Shown: positions 26,656 through 37,328 of the stretch, piece by piece
Layout: every line of letters begins with the position of its first letter
Position numbering within the stretch: position 1 is the stretch's first letter
DNA from: Dimorphilus gyrociliatus
Taxonomy: Eukaryota > Annelida > Polychaeta > Dinophilidae
Direction: 5' to 3'
Length of the DNA stretch: 64,000 nucleotides
Assembly (NCBI GenBank): GCA_904063045.1
Contig: CAJFCJ010000010.1
Location: 310,001 to 374,000, forward strand
The notes under the pieces: generated by a model
What the model saw: only the letters and a program-made list of their open reading frames with translations
Databases searched by the model: none
What the model was told of the DNA's origin: nothing
Translations under genes and position numbers: made by a program

Positions 26656-27167
26656 AAAATATCTCTTAATAATATTTTAAATAACTTCCTAATTGTTTCT
26701 TTTTTTTCAATTATTCTATAAAAAAGAGAGTGAAATTTTAACCGGAAATAGTATGCTCATATAATAGATTTTGATTTTGAATATTAATATTTGAATGAAT
26801 AGTAAAAAAAACGAGAACAAATCAGTTTTAAAAAATTCGAATAGTGTTTTTTTTAGATTTCTTTTTTTTTTTTTAAAAAAAAAGAAGATTATTCAATTCT
26901 TTTTTTTCTTGTTGGTCTTTCTATAGAAAAACAGTTAGAGCTATTTTTCTCGATTTCTTATGTTTTTTTAGTATTTTTTTAAAAAAAAAATATGATTATT
27001 AATGTATACTGAATAGTTTTATTTTTAACTTAGTTACCAGTGGCGACATCTATACGACATATTTTTTTTAATTCATGAATACTACTTTTTGTTTTAAAAC
27101 AATTAACTCAAGGAATAGTTAGGTTTTATAGCAATAGATTTTTTTATTAAAAAAAAGGGGATTTTTT
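26656..27167. other. Convergent intergenic region
   Basis: About 500 bases between the stop codons of the Zasp-like gene (+) and the NLR (-), so both 3' ends lie here. It is dominated by T-run/A-run junctions (near 26868-26886 and 26966-26990). Nothing coding is seen. Confidence 0.5.
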
Positions 27168-30100
27168 TTATACGTTGAACTGTTGAATTTTTCTTTTTGA
27201 ATTTGCAAAAGTTTTGTTTAAAACGTTTATCTTGTCGTCTTTTATAGAGTTGTTTTGTATTGAGAGTATTCTTAAAGATGGTAACTTTTCAAGGTTCTCC
27301 ATCAGTTCCATAGCAGTTACATATCCAAAATTACAGCTACCAGCCTCTAATTTAACTAATTTCTTATTAAAGTTCGTAATTGTCCTAAAGAGGACACTTG
27401 CTCCTTCGTCGTTTACTTCGTTACCGTTAAATGATAATTTTCTCATATCTGGAATATTTTTAAGCATTTCCGCCATGGAAATGGCTCCCTTAATACCAAA
27501 ATTACAGCAACTTGCGTATAGCTCTTTTAAATTACGATTTGATTTTGATAGGATGCTAAAAAGCTTTGCTGCTCCCTTGTCATTAATCTTATTGTTACTA
27601 AGATTAATGATTTTTAGTTGTTTTAAATTCTGGACAATTTCTGCTAATTGTTTTACTCCTTCGGTTGAAATTTGGCAACCATCAACGTAAAGTTCGCAAA
27701 GTTTATTCTCAGTTTTTAATACTGACGAAAATATTGATGAAGAACCTCTATCCCCAATGAAGTTATTATTAAAGGCTAATCTCTTCAAATTTGGTAAGTT
27801 CTTAAGAGTTTTTGCCAATTGTAATGCGGCTTCCACAGTAAAATCGCATTCTCTGACAGCTAATGTATTCAATTTAGTGTTTGTCTGAGATATGGACACA
27901 AATAAAGCAGTTGCTCCAGTGTCTTTGATCGAATTAGAGGATATGTCAAATACTTCTAAATAGGGAATATTTCTCAAGGCTTTAGCTAATTCCACTGCTC
28001 CGTGAGCATCAATTTGACAAGAATTCATTATTAAATCAGTTAACAAATGATTATATTTCAATATGGATGAAAATATATGGGTTGCTCCTTCGTCCATAAT
28101 GGGGTTATCATTCAGTCGAATTTCTCTTAAATCTGGCATTTTACCAAGGGATTTCGATAATTCGTAAGCGGCTGAAAATCCAAGATTACAATGATTTAAA
28201 TATAAAGCTTCCATATTTCTACTACGACTAGATATCGAGGAAAGAATGGAACAGGATGAATCTTCATCAAAACAATTATTATCAATAGATAAAACTTTAA
28301 GATACGCCAGCTGTTTTAATGATTCTGCTAATTTAAATCCACCATTAAGTCCAATTTTACAGGACGATGCGTAAAGTTCTTCCAAATACTTGTTGTTATT
28401 AGAGAAAACTTGAAAAATTTCGAATGAACCTTCATTTCTAATGGAATTATCATTTATAGAAAGAATTCTTAATTTTGGTGATTTCTTTAGAGCACCTGCC
28501 AGACTTTTTGCACCTGCTACTTCAATTCCGCAATTTACTATTCTTAATTCTTCCAATTTATTGCTATTATTATTCGAAATTGAATTGAACACCCCTATCG
28601 CTCCGTCATTTTCTATAAAATTATTACTTATATTAAGTATTTTTAATTTCGAAAGATTCTTTAAAATTTTGCCTAAACTCTTAGCTCCGTAATGGCCAAA
28701 ATTGCATTTTGCCACATTCAGCTCTTCTAAGTTTATATTCCATACTGATAAGGATTTGAATAAATTCTCGGCTCCCTGATCTGTTAGACTATTATCGTTT
28801 AATGATAATACCCTTAAATTACGTAGTTTTATCATTGCTTCATTTAGGTCAGTCACACCAGCAAATTCGATGTTACAATTATTTAAGCATAATTCTTCTA
28901 ATCTTTGATTCCATTCGATAATTGTTTGCGATAATAATTTAATTCCCAAATTTAAGATTGGATTATGATTTAATACAAGAATCTTTAATTCTGACAGATT
29001 TTTCAAAGCGTAAACTAAATCTTGGACATCGTTCGCTTGCATATTAGTATTTTCTAAATATAATTTTTCTATTCGATGATTAACTAACTGAATAGCTTGA
29101 TAGACCAAATGATGATGACTAAGACGATTATCACTTAAGTATAACTCTTTCAAATCTGGTATGACCATTAACACTTTTACCACATCCGTAATAGCTAGAC
29201 ACTCCGATTCCAGTTTGTATAGGACTAACTCTTTTAGCTTGCTTTTGCCTTCAACAATACTCGATAATATTGTCTTTATACCATTCTCTTTAATTGGATT
29301 TGATTCAAAGCGTAAAATTTCCAATTTTTTAAGGTGACTAACAGCTTCTGCTAATTTTAAAGCCCCCTTTGCAGTATATCCACAATTAGCAACCAAAACG
29401 TGACGTAAATTTACCGAGTCTTTAGGTATTTCACTAAATAATTCAACTATCCCAGCGTCATTTACTAGATTTCCATTAAGAGATAGAAAGGTTAAATTTT
29501 TTAAGACTTTTAGTGATTTAGCTAAATCATTAATCGATTTTTCAGTAAAACTGCAATAATTAGCATTTAAGTGAGTTAATTTGGTGTTTTTCTTGGAAAA
29601 GGAGGAGAAAAACTTTTGTGCACCCTCATCATAGATAAAATTAGCTTGAATATCAATTTCTTCCAGGAATGTTAAATTTTGTAACGCAACTGCAAATTCC
29701 GCAATGCCATCTATGCCGATACTGCAATTACTCATTTGGATTACTCGTAGTTTATGATTGTATTTTGAGATTGCACTAAAAATGGCTTTTGTACCACGAT
29801 TTTCCAACCGATTATTGCTTAAACAAAGTTGATTTAAATCTGTAAAATTTTCCAATAGTTTTGAGATTTCAATTGCAGCTTTTGAACTGAAACTGCAATC
29901 TTTAGCATAAATCTCTTGTAATTTCTCATGATTCGATGCCAAAATATCGAAAATCGAAATAATTCCTTCGTCTTTTATACGATTTTGATTGATGTTTAAT
30001 ATTTTTAATTCTTTTAAATGACTAAGACATTTGGATAATTCGATTGCGCCTAGTTTGCCAAAATTACAGTTTTCCAAATATAGCTTTTCCAAGTGTTTTG

Positions 30101-33100
30101 GAGAAATTTTAGTAAATATTGCAATAATACCATCGTCTTTAATTGGATTATCCGATAAATTCAACTCTGAAAGATTAGTAAAGTACTTTAAAGAAGAGAC
30201 CAAATGTCTCGCTCCCAAAGAACCGAAAGATGAGTCATTTAAGATTAATTTCTGTAAGATAGCTTCGCTTGAAAGATTGTAGCTTATCATATTTATTCCA
30301 TCATTTTCCAGCCTATTTGAACCTATAACTAGATTCCTCAAGTATTTTAATTTTTGGAGAATGTCACTTAACCTTCTAATTCCGTTTTTGGTAAGAGCAC
30401 AATTATAAACATCCAAATGGGACAATTTATTGTTTGCCACCAATAGACTTTCAATTACTGCCTTTAATCCTTCATCTTTAATAGGATTATTACAGCAAAC
30501 TAGCTTTGTTAAATTTGGAAGGCTTCTTAAAGTTTTAGCCAATTTTATTGCTGTCGAACATCCGAACTGACATCCATCTAGACTAATCTCTGATAACTTA
30601 TTATTAAAATCGTAGAAGACTTTAAAGATTTTATAGGCTCCTTCGTCTTTGATGAGGTTATTATTTAAGTTTAAAATCCTCAATTCTGGTAAATTTTTTA
30701 ATGTAGAAGATAAAGATTTCGCTGCAGCAAGTCCAAAAGAGCAGTTACCAATCTCTAATTCTTCTAATTTTAGATTACTTTCAGATATGGTATTAAATAT
30801 AGCCTTCGCTCCTTCCTCCTTGATACTATTATTATTCAGGTTAAGTCTTTTCAAATTTTGAAAATTTTTAAGTGTATCACCTAATTTAATTGCCTCGTTA
30901 ACTTCCAGATGGCAATCTTCTAAAGAGAGGAGTATAATTTTCTCCGAGTAAATGGAAGAGAAAACCTTATTCGCCACCTCTTCCATTAAATAATTTGAAT
31001 CGAAATTAATGGCTACTAAATCAATCAAATTCATTAGCATCTTTGACAATTCATCGGCCTTTGTAGAATTTAAATTACAATGTCTTAAAGATATCTCTTG
31101 TAAATTCGTATTGAATTGAGAAATAATGCTAAATAAACGATTAGCTTCGTTATCCTCGAATAGGACATTATGGAATATTATTCGATGAAGATTGGGTAAA
31201 GCTTTTAGCGTATTTACTATTTTTTTTATAATGTGACTATTAAGCTGGCAATTAGTTAGGTTTAAAGAGTCTAAATCTATACCCGTTTCTTCTATTTCAT
31301 CCAATATTAACTTTACAACTTGGTATGGTATACAGTTCCCTCCAAAATCCAAAAAGGAAAGTCTGGGTAGCTTCTTAATTACTTTACTGATTTTCTGACT
31401 GCCACACGAACTAAAATTGCAATTGCTTACATTCAACTCCACTAGCTTTTCGTTTAATTCAGATATTTTAGTAAGGAAATTAGAAATTACTTTATCTTTG
31501 AATGGATTATCGTTAATGTATAAACTGTGAAGATTAGGTAAATATTCCAATGATTTTATCAATTCTAAACCAGATTTAGGTCCAAGATTACAATTATTAA
31601 TATATAACTTTTGCATGGAATAGCTTACAGGAGATATCGATGAAAAGAAGGAGCATGCAGCAACTTCGTCCAAATGATTATCCTGAATATCTAAAGTTTC
31701 CAAAAGAGGTAGTTTTTTAATAGTCTGCCCAAGGATTATAATTCCGTTCGATCGAATACCACAATTCTTTATTAACAGATCTTTCAGGTTATGGTTTGTA
31801 TTTAGTATCCCTTGAAATATTTCAATACTTCCCTTATCAGTTAAATTGTTATTGGATAGGGAAAGGGTTTTTAATTTGGGCATTTTCCGTAGAGCCAATG
31901 ATAGTTCAGCTGCTCCAATAAGACCAAAGCCACAATTACCTATTAATAGTTCGTTTAAATTTGCATTTGAAGATGCTAAAGCTCTAAAAATGCTTACAGC
32001 TCCATCTTCTTTGATATTATTACCTTCTAAAACAAGTGTTTGTAATTTTTCAAGGTATTGAAGCGTTTCTGACAACTCAAGAGCACCAGGTGGACCAAAG
32101 AGGCTATTTTTTACGTCCAATTTGACGAGATTATGATTAAACTTTGATATAGCTCTGAATAGAGCGATTGATCCTTGATCTTTGCTCGTGTTATTGGGAA
32201 GAGACAATTCAGTTAAATTTGATAAATGTTCAAAAGAGGATGATAAACACTCAGCTCCATTAGTATTCAATCCGGTATTACCAATGTATAATGCTTTTAG
32301 AGATTTTGATTCGGAAATGACAGTCTGTAAACATTTTATACCATTTTCTCCTATTCCATTGAAATTGATAAATAAAATTCGTAAATTTGTCAAGTTTTTC
32401 AAACCATTTGCTAGTTTTGTAACGCTGTTATAACCGAAACCACAGTTTTTTAATCCTATGATTTCTACAGTACCACTTCCTATTGATAGAGCATCCGAAA
32501 TTGCAATTAAACCTTCGTCTTGTATTGGATTATCATTGCAAATAAAGTTTTTTAAAACCTTAAGTTTACTTAGAGCATCAGCAATCTTTAAAGCTCCTTT
32601 TTCCGTTATTTGGCATTTATTGATGTCCAAAGATATTAATTTCTCATTAAACTCTCCTATAACTTCAAAAAGAGATTTCGCTCCTAAATCTGTAATCGGA
32701 TTTCCATAGATGCTTAATATTTCCAACTGCGGTAAGTTTGATATAGCCTTCGATAGGGCATTTGTACCTTCCACACTAAATCCACAATTGTAGGCGTATA
32801 TTTCAGTAAGATTTTTATTAATTTTTGACACCGATCTAAATAAGTTCATTGCTCCTTCGTCTTTAATCTTTATATTCCCTATGTCAAGAAGTGATAAATT
32901 TGATAAATGAAGGAACACTTCTCCTATCTTTCTTCCTCTTGGTAGATTTGTTGATATTTTAAGAGTAGTAATAATATGAGCAAAATTTTTCAAAGCAATA
33001 ATTACGGCACTCCATTGATCTTCGGATAAATCATCCTTAAAAGTTATAGCTGTTTGATCTCCTAGAAGTTTACAAGCTTTGCCCAAGAATGGAATTTTTT

Positions 33101-36100
33101 CCAAAGTTATAGGATAGTTTATATCAGTCCACATGCTCATATTTTCAGTGATGTAATTAATTAAGGAAGAAAAATCATTTAATTGAGTATTTCCATTAAA
33201 TTTGGTTAATTCATCTAACTTGTTAACTATTCTTAAATTCGACGAATCACCAATGAGCTTTGCAAGACTCTCTAAGCCAATAATACCAAAATCACAGTTT
33301 TCTATATAAAGTTCCTCTAAATGTTTGCATTGTTTCAGAGATTTAAATACAGCGACTGCACCGTCGTCCTTAATACTGTTACCGGAAATGTTTAGAATTT
33401 TTAAGCTATTAGAAAATAGTCTAAATGACTCGGCCAATTTCTTTGCTCCAGGAATACCAAAACCACAATTGCTTACGTTAAAACTTGTTAATGCCGATGA
33501 ACATTTAGATAAGGTATTAAATATTTTTATTGCTCCATTGTCACTAATCCAATTATCCGATATGTTTAAAGCTGACAAATGTCTTTGCTTTTCAATAACA
33601 GCCAATAATTCCTGAATAGATTCTATAGTAAAATATGTATTTTGAATGTTCAATTCGGTTAAATCATCTTGAAAGTTGGATAATATCTTAAATAGGATTT
33701 TAGCTGCAATATCACCAACGAAATTGTTCGAAAATTGAAATATTTGCAAAGTTTTAAAGTTATCCAAAGATTTTGAAAAGTTAACAACTCCGTCGCTATC
33801 TAATTTGCATAATTTCAATTTGCATAATTTGTAATAATAACCATAATTGGCTATCGAAATATTCTGTTCTAATAGAAGTTTTTGCATATAATTGTTTCGT
33901 AGGAAAAAATCCAAATCGTTATTCTTGCAGAGCTGATTATTTCTAATATTCTTCATAATTTCTACTGATTTCCTGTTAATTTCAATATTTTTATCATTAC
34001 TTTTCAATAGAAATTCTAACTGTCCAATTAATTGTTGTAAAGTTATTAAATGTTCATTTTTATCGATAGAATTGAATTGTTTGTCGGATACCATACGAAT
34101 AAAGTTGATAAGACGAGAGCTCTTTTGGAAATCGTTAGTTAGTAATATACCTTTTAAATTATTAATAAATTTACATAGGTAAAATACTAATTGAAGGTAA
34201 ATTTGAATAGTATCGTATTCAACAATGTTATTATAGACTTTAATAATTCTTAATTTGTTAAATTTCTTGATAATTCCACTTAATTGATGTTTATTTTCGC
34301 TATTTTCAATGCATCCTTCCATTTCGAATGATTTTAGATTAAAATAAAGCATATTCAATGATAAATTTGTAAAACAATTCCAATCGAATTGAACGTGTTT
34401 AAACGATAATTCTTCAATCGATTTCCACCGTTGTTTTATAATAGTAATCAATAATCGATTTGAAATTTTTTTCTTATTCAATTTTAAAGCGCTCAATCCT
34501 TTTCTTTTAACTATTAAATCCTTTGATCCTATTAATTGACCCACATCTGTAATGATTCGATTATAGGCTCTTTCATCTTTATATTTGACAAAGTCCATAA
34601 CGTTTAAATAATTTCCAATAAATTCCTTTTCATTATTAAATAACGTTTGCAAATAGTTTGTAAAATTTTGTTGATTTGTAAACGAGTTAAGGCGTTTAAT
34701 AACGTAATTAGACGCAAAGAATGCTTGAATGGATGAATGAATAAATTTTATCTCGCATGTTGCGGTTGGCAATTGTAAATTATTGTTAATTATATATAAA
34801 AGGCCGTTAAAGTAATCATTTCCTTTTTCAAGCATCATTCCATCTTTACTTTGGAAGGCGTCACTTAGTATAATTCTGTCTTTATTGATTGTATCGAAAG
34901 AAATCTTTGAGAAGTATTTGAAAACGGATTTAAATTCATTTGAAGTTGTATCGACTCTATTCTTTTTGCATATGATTTGAATAAACTGCTCGTAAATTGA
35001 GAATTTATTTTCCGGTAGTGTTCCTTCCTTTTCCTTCCATATTTTGCTAATTAAAAATCCAAACAACGGAGTTGAATAAAATGATGGATCGATCTTTTTT
35101 AGTTGTATATATTCAATAATTTCGGCTCCTCTGTTTTCTTCCAGCTGAAGATTTAAATAATTTTCTAATTGGCTATCGTGAAAGCCGTTTAATTGGAAAA
35201 CTGCATCGAAATTGTCTCTTATTTGTACGGCTCTCCATTCTCTAGACCAAACAACTATTGGAAATGGAAAATCCTTCCCTTCAATTAAATCGTAAATCTC
35301 ATTATCGACTAACTGAAATTGATCAGCGCTATCTAAAAATAAAATAATATTTCTAGACGCTCTCGTATTAGACGCTTTTTCATTTAATAAATGTATCATT
35401 ATTTCTTTAGTTAGCCAGGGAACTTGTGAAAAATTTTGCTCCCAAATAGCGTCCATTAAACTTTGTTTTTTGGTAATTTTGTCTAATGATAGGTGAAGAA
35501 TCATTTCAATTCTAATCATATGATACGCACGACGAACCCACAGCATAATTAAGCTATAAGCGTGTATTGTTTTGCCCATTCCCGGCGGGCCTTGTATAAG
35601 AATTCTTTTATAATCATCCTTTAAGACAGATACTATGTAATTACTATCATCAAAACCATCAATAATTTCCTGTTGATTGCCAACAGTCTTTAATCCAATA
35701 ATTGTCATAGGAATGGATAAATCCTCTATCGATTGAGTGTCTTTTTCGAATAGCGAAGTTGATACAATTGAAAACTTCTTTTTGGCATTTTCAGTAATAG
35801 CTTCGGCGGCGTTTAGCCAAGTTCCGTTGATTAGATTGGCCAAGTTTTTATATTCAAAATTTCTTATCGACGATAAAGAATCCGTAACTTCTAGAGTTTC
35901 CAAATATAGAAGTTTTTGAAAGAGTACATTAAAGCAATGTAAATTGAGAAATGTTGACGTATCGACATTTCTTTGAATTTCTTCAATAAAACTCTCCGTT
36001 AAAAATTTCCTCTCCTTTAACTCAAGTACGAATTTTAAAACGTCTTCATCGCTTAAAACTTCCCTGAACTTATCTTTATAGATGTTTATAACAGCATTCT

Positions 36101-36137
36101 TTCTGCCAAATCCTGATAAATCAATGAAATTATCCAT
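27168..36137 (-). CDS. Giant NLR: CARD-like + NACHT + about 37 paired LRRs
   Basis: One unbroken 2,989-codon frame. Residues about 15-85 look like a CARD/death-fold helical bundle (LSDEDVLKFVLELKERKFLT). The NACHT module has Walker A GPPGMGKT (183-190), Walker B IILFLDSADQF (about 264-274), a sensor-type PIVVWSRE, then LNGFHDSQLENYL and a TPLFGFLISKIWKEKEGTLP stretch as in NLRs. After a helical region (about 400-770), ribonuclease-inhibitor-type LRRs run to the C-terminus, with one irregular stretch around 965-1065. The repeat is a pair of about 57 residues: an L..L.L..N.I.DEGA half and an L.EL....C.FG..GA half. No signal peptide or membrane segment is seen. NLRs are usually cytosolic sensors that oligomerise through NACHT; a role in immunity is inferred. 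A 19-base leader after a splice-acceptor-like GGCAG (36157-36160) hints at a 5' UTR intron or trans-splice. Confidence 0.93.
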   Translation of the reverse strand: MDNFIDLSGFGRKNAVINIYKDKFREVLSDEDVLKFVLELKERKFLTESFIEEIQRNVDTSTFLNLHCFNVLFQKLLYLETLEVTDSLSSIRNFEYKNLANLINGTWLNAAEAITENAKKKFSIVSTSLFEKDTQSIEDLSIPMTIIGLKTVGNQQEIIDGFDDSNYIVSVLKDDYKRILIQGPPGMGKTIHAYSLIMLWVRRAYHMIRIEMILHLSLDKITKKQSLMDAIWEQNFSQVPWLTKEIMIHLLNEKASNTRASRNIILFLDSADQFQLVDNEIYDLIEGKDFPFPIVVWSREWRAVQIRDNFDAVFQLNGFHDSQLENYLNLQLEENRGAEIIEYIQLKKIDPSFYSTPLFGFLISKIWKEKEGTLPENKFSIYEQFIQIICKKNRVDTTSNEFKSVFKYFSKISFDTINKDRIILSDAFQSKDGMMLEKGNDYFNGLLYIINNNLQLPTATCEIKFIHSSIQAFFASNYVIKRLNSFTNQQNFTNYLQTLFNNEKEFIGNYLNVMDFVKYKDERAYNRIITDVGQLIGSKDLIVKRKGLSALKLNKKKISNRLLITIIKQRWKSIEELSFKHVQFDWNCFTNLSLNMLYFNLKSFEMEGCIENSENKHQLSGIIKKFNKLRIIKVYNNIVEYDTIQIYLQLVFYLCKFINNLKGILLTNDFQKSSRLINFIRMVSDKQFNSIDKNEHLITLQQLIGQLEFLLKSNDKNIEINRKSVEIMKNIRNNQLCKNNDLDFFLRNNYMQKLLLEQNISIANYGYYYKLCKLKLCKLDSDGVVNFSKSLDNFKTLQIFQFSNNFVGDIAAKILFKILSNFQDDLTELNIQNTYFTIESIQELLAVIEKQRHLSALNISDNWISDNGAIKIFNTLSKCSSALTSFNVSNCGFGIPGAKKLAESFRLFSNSLKILNISGNSIKDDGAVAVFKSLKQCKHLEELYIENCDFGIIGLESLAKLIGDSSNLRIVNKLDELTKFNGNTQLNDFSSLINYITENMSMWTDINYPITLEKIPFLGKACKLLGDQTAITFKDDLSEDQWSAVIIALKNFAHIITTLKISTNLPRGRKIGEVFLHLSNLSLLDIGNIKIKDEGAMNLFRSVSKINKNLTEIYAYNCGFSVEGTNALSKAISNLPQLEILSIYGNPITDLGAKSLFEVIGEFNEKLISLDINKCQITEKGALKIADALSKLKVLKNFICNDNPIQDEGLIAISDALSIGSGTVEIIGLKNCGFGYNSVTKLANGLKNLTNLRILFINFNGIGENGIKCLQTVISESKSLKALYIGNTGLNTNGAECLSSSFEHLSNLTELSLPNNTSKDQGSIALFRAISKFNHNLVKLDVKNSLFGPPGALELSETLQYLEKLQTLVLEGNNIKEDGAVSIFRALASSNANLNELLIGNCGFGLIGAAELSLALRKMPKLKTLSLSNNNLTDKGSIEIFQGILNTNHNLKDLLIKNCGIRSNGIIILGQTIKKLPLLETLDIQDNHLDEVAACSFFSSISPVSYSMQKLYINNCNLGPKSGLELIKSLEYLPNLHSLYINDNPFKDKVISNFLTKISELNEKLVELNVSNCNFSSCGSQKISKVIKKLPRLSFLDFGGNCIPYQVVKLILDEIEETGIDLDSLNLTNCQLNSHIIKKIVNTLKALPNLHRIIFHNVLFEDNEANRLFSIISQFNTNLQEISLRHCNLNSTKADELSKMLMNLIDLVAINFDSNYLMEEVANKVFSSIYSEKIILLSLEDCHLEVNEAIKLGDTLKNFQNLKRLNLNNNSIKEEGAKAIFNTISESNLKLEELEIGNCSFGLAAAKSLSSTLKNLPELRILNLNNNLIKDEGAYKIFKVFYDFNNKLSEISLDGCQFGCSTAIKLAKTLRSLPNLTKLVCCNNPIKDEGLKAVIESLLVANNKLSHLDVYNCALTKNGIRRLSDILQKLKYLRNLVIGSNRLENDGINMISYNLSSEAILQKLILNDSSFGSLGARHLVSSLKYFTNLSELNLSDNPIKDDGIIAIFTKISPKHLEKLYLENCNFGKLGAIELSKCLSHLKELKILNINQNRIKDEGIISIFDILASNHEKLQEIYAKDCSFSSKAAIEISKLLENFTDLNQLCLSNNRLENRGTKAIFSAISKYNHKLRVIQMSNCSIGIDGIAEFAVALQNLTFLEEIDIQANFIYDEGAQKFFSSFSKKNTKLTHLNANYCSFTEKSINDLAKSLKVLKNLTFLSLNGNLVNDAGIVELFSEIPKDSVNLRHVLVANCGYTAKGALKLAEAVSHLKKLEILRFESNPIKENGIKTILSSIVEGKSKLKELVLYKLESECLAITDVVKVLMVIPDLKELYLSDNRLSHHHLVYQAIQLVNHRIEKLYLENTNMQANDVQDLVYALKNLSELKILVLNHNPILNLGIKLLSQTIIEWNQRLEELCLNNCNIEFAGVTDLNEAMIKLRNLRVLSLNDNSLTDQGAENLFKSLSVWNINLEELNVAKCNFGHYGAKSLGKILKNLSKLKILNISNNFIENDGAIGVFNSISNNNSNKLEELRIVNCGIEVAGAKSLAGALKKSPKLRILSINDNSIRNEGSFEIFQVFSNNNKYLEELYASSCKIGLNGGFKLAESLKQLAYLKVLSIDNNCFDEDSSCSILSSISSRSRNMEALYLNHCNLGFSAAYELSKSLGKMPDLREIRLNDNPIMDEGATHIFSSILKYNHLLTDLIMNSCQIDAHGAVELAKALRNIPYLEVFDISSNSIKDTGATALFVSISQTNTKLNTLAVRECDFTVEAALQLAKTLKNLPNLKRLAFNNNFIGDRGSSSIFSSVLKTENKLCELYVDGCQISTEGVKQLAEIVQNLKQLKIINLSNNKINDKGAAKLFSILSKSNRNLKELYASCCNFGIKGAISMAEMLKNIPDMRKLSFNGNEVNDEGASVLFRTITNFNKKLVKLEAGSCNFGYVTAMELMENLEKLPSLRILSIQNNSIKDDKINVLNKTFANSKRKIQQFNV

Positions 36138-37328
36138 TGTATAACTTTGTTTTTACCTGCCAAAAAAAATTACAACGAAACGATTATAACATCTAAATAA
36201 GATATAGAGATATTCATCAATACCTATACATATTTCTATTAAATAAATATATAGACATAATTTAAATAAATAAACTATTTAAATAGTCTTGTATTAATTA
36301 AATAAAAACATTTAAATGCATTAAAATAAGGAGAAAAAATTTTTTTTACATGTTTAAACTTGTAGGATTTTTTATTTCTTACAAGTTTATTACTTCACGC
36401 ACACACGTATATATACTAACATATATATATATAAACGGTATATATACTGTATATATATTATTATATCTAAAAACCTTTATTCTATAGGCTTTAACCTGTC
36501 AATTACTAAAAAATAGGAAATAATAATAATCCCAAGTGAATAGTAGCAACTATATTAGAAGAAAAAGTGAAAGGGGAGAAAACTATGCACAAACCTTTAC
36601 TAATGAATAGCTTGAATCGAAATGGCTAAAAGAATAGAGGATAGGTCGACAGATGAGAGAAAATATAATAAAAAAGAATATTGAGAGAAGAAGACAAGAG
36701 ATAAATAGTTTATATACATATATATATGTAAACAATAGAAATTACAATACTACATATATATATATATATATATACATACTAATATATATATATATATATA
36801 TTATTGGTACTAAAGAGCGTAGACAGAGAAATAAACGTTTAACAAATCTTTATAAATACCTTATGTGATGGAAACTAAAAGGAGAGGTTGGCTGAATATT
36901 ATTATTAGTTAATCCAACATAATACGCATATTTTTAATAAATGCCAATAGATCCTTTATGACTAAGGTAAAGATTTCTTTTGTCGGATTATTCAATAAAA
37001 AACAAGCCGTAGGTTTTTTTTTTAATATTAAAATAAATTTAAAGTTTTGTTTTTAAGTGTGATATATGATAGAGGGCGTTCCTATTGCTTTTTTGCTTTT
37101 TCCCTCCTCCATATAAAGTCGATAGATTTTTTGCCTACAATCAATTTACTTTAGGTATATTTGTTAATTGAATGTAAATTGAAGGTATTTTTTAATTGTC
37201 AATACAAATAAAAGGTTATATTTGCAAATTCTAATTAAAAATGATTAGATAGAAATATGTGAAGATATTATCTACTTCTTCTTCTTCTTTTTCTTCTTCA
37301 ACTACTACTACTACTTTTAAAGTGTTCT
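36138..37328. other. Upstream region of the NLR and 3' flank of the Cys-rich gene
   Basis: AT-rich and without supported coding. It contains TA microsatellites (about 36401-36460 and 36747-36800), trinucleotide TTC and ACT runs (about 37270-37318) and one CTCF-like word (37071-37078). The NLR promoter should lie in the first few hundred bases. Confidence 0.45.
36747..36800. repeat. (TA)n microsatellite
   Basis: Two runs of alternating TA separated by a short CATACTAA spacer. Confidence 0.85.

Noticed and set aside
27214-33615. Plus-strand open frames of 70-158 codons across the NLR
   Set aside because: They lie opposite the 2,989-codon NLR frame, repeat with the LRR period and encode no domain; they are antisense shadows.
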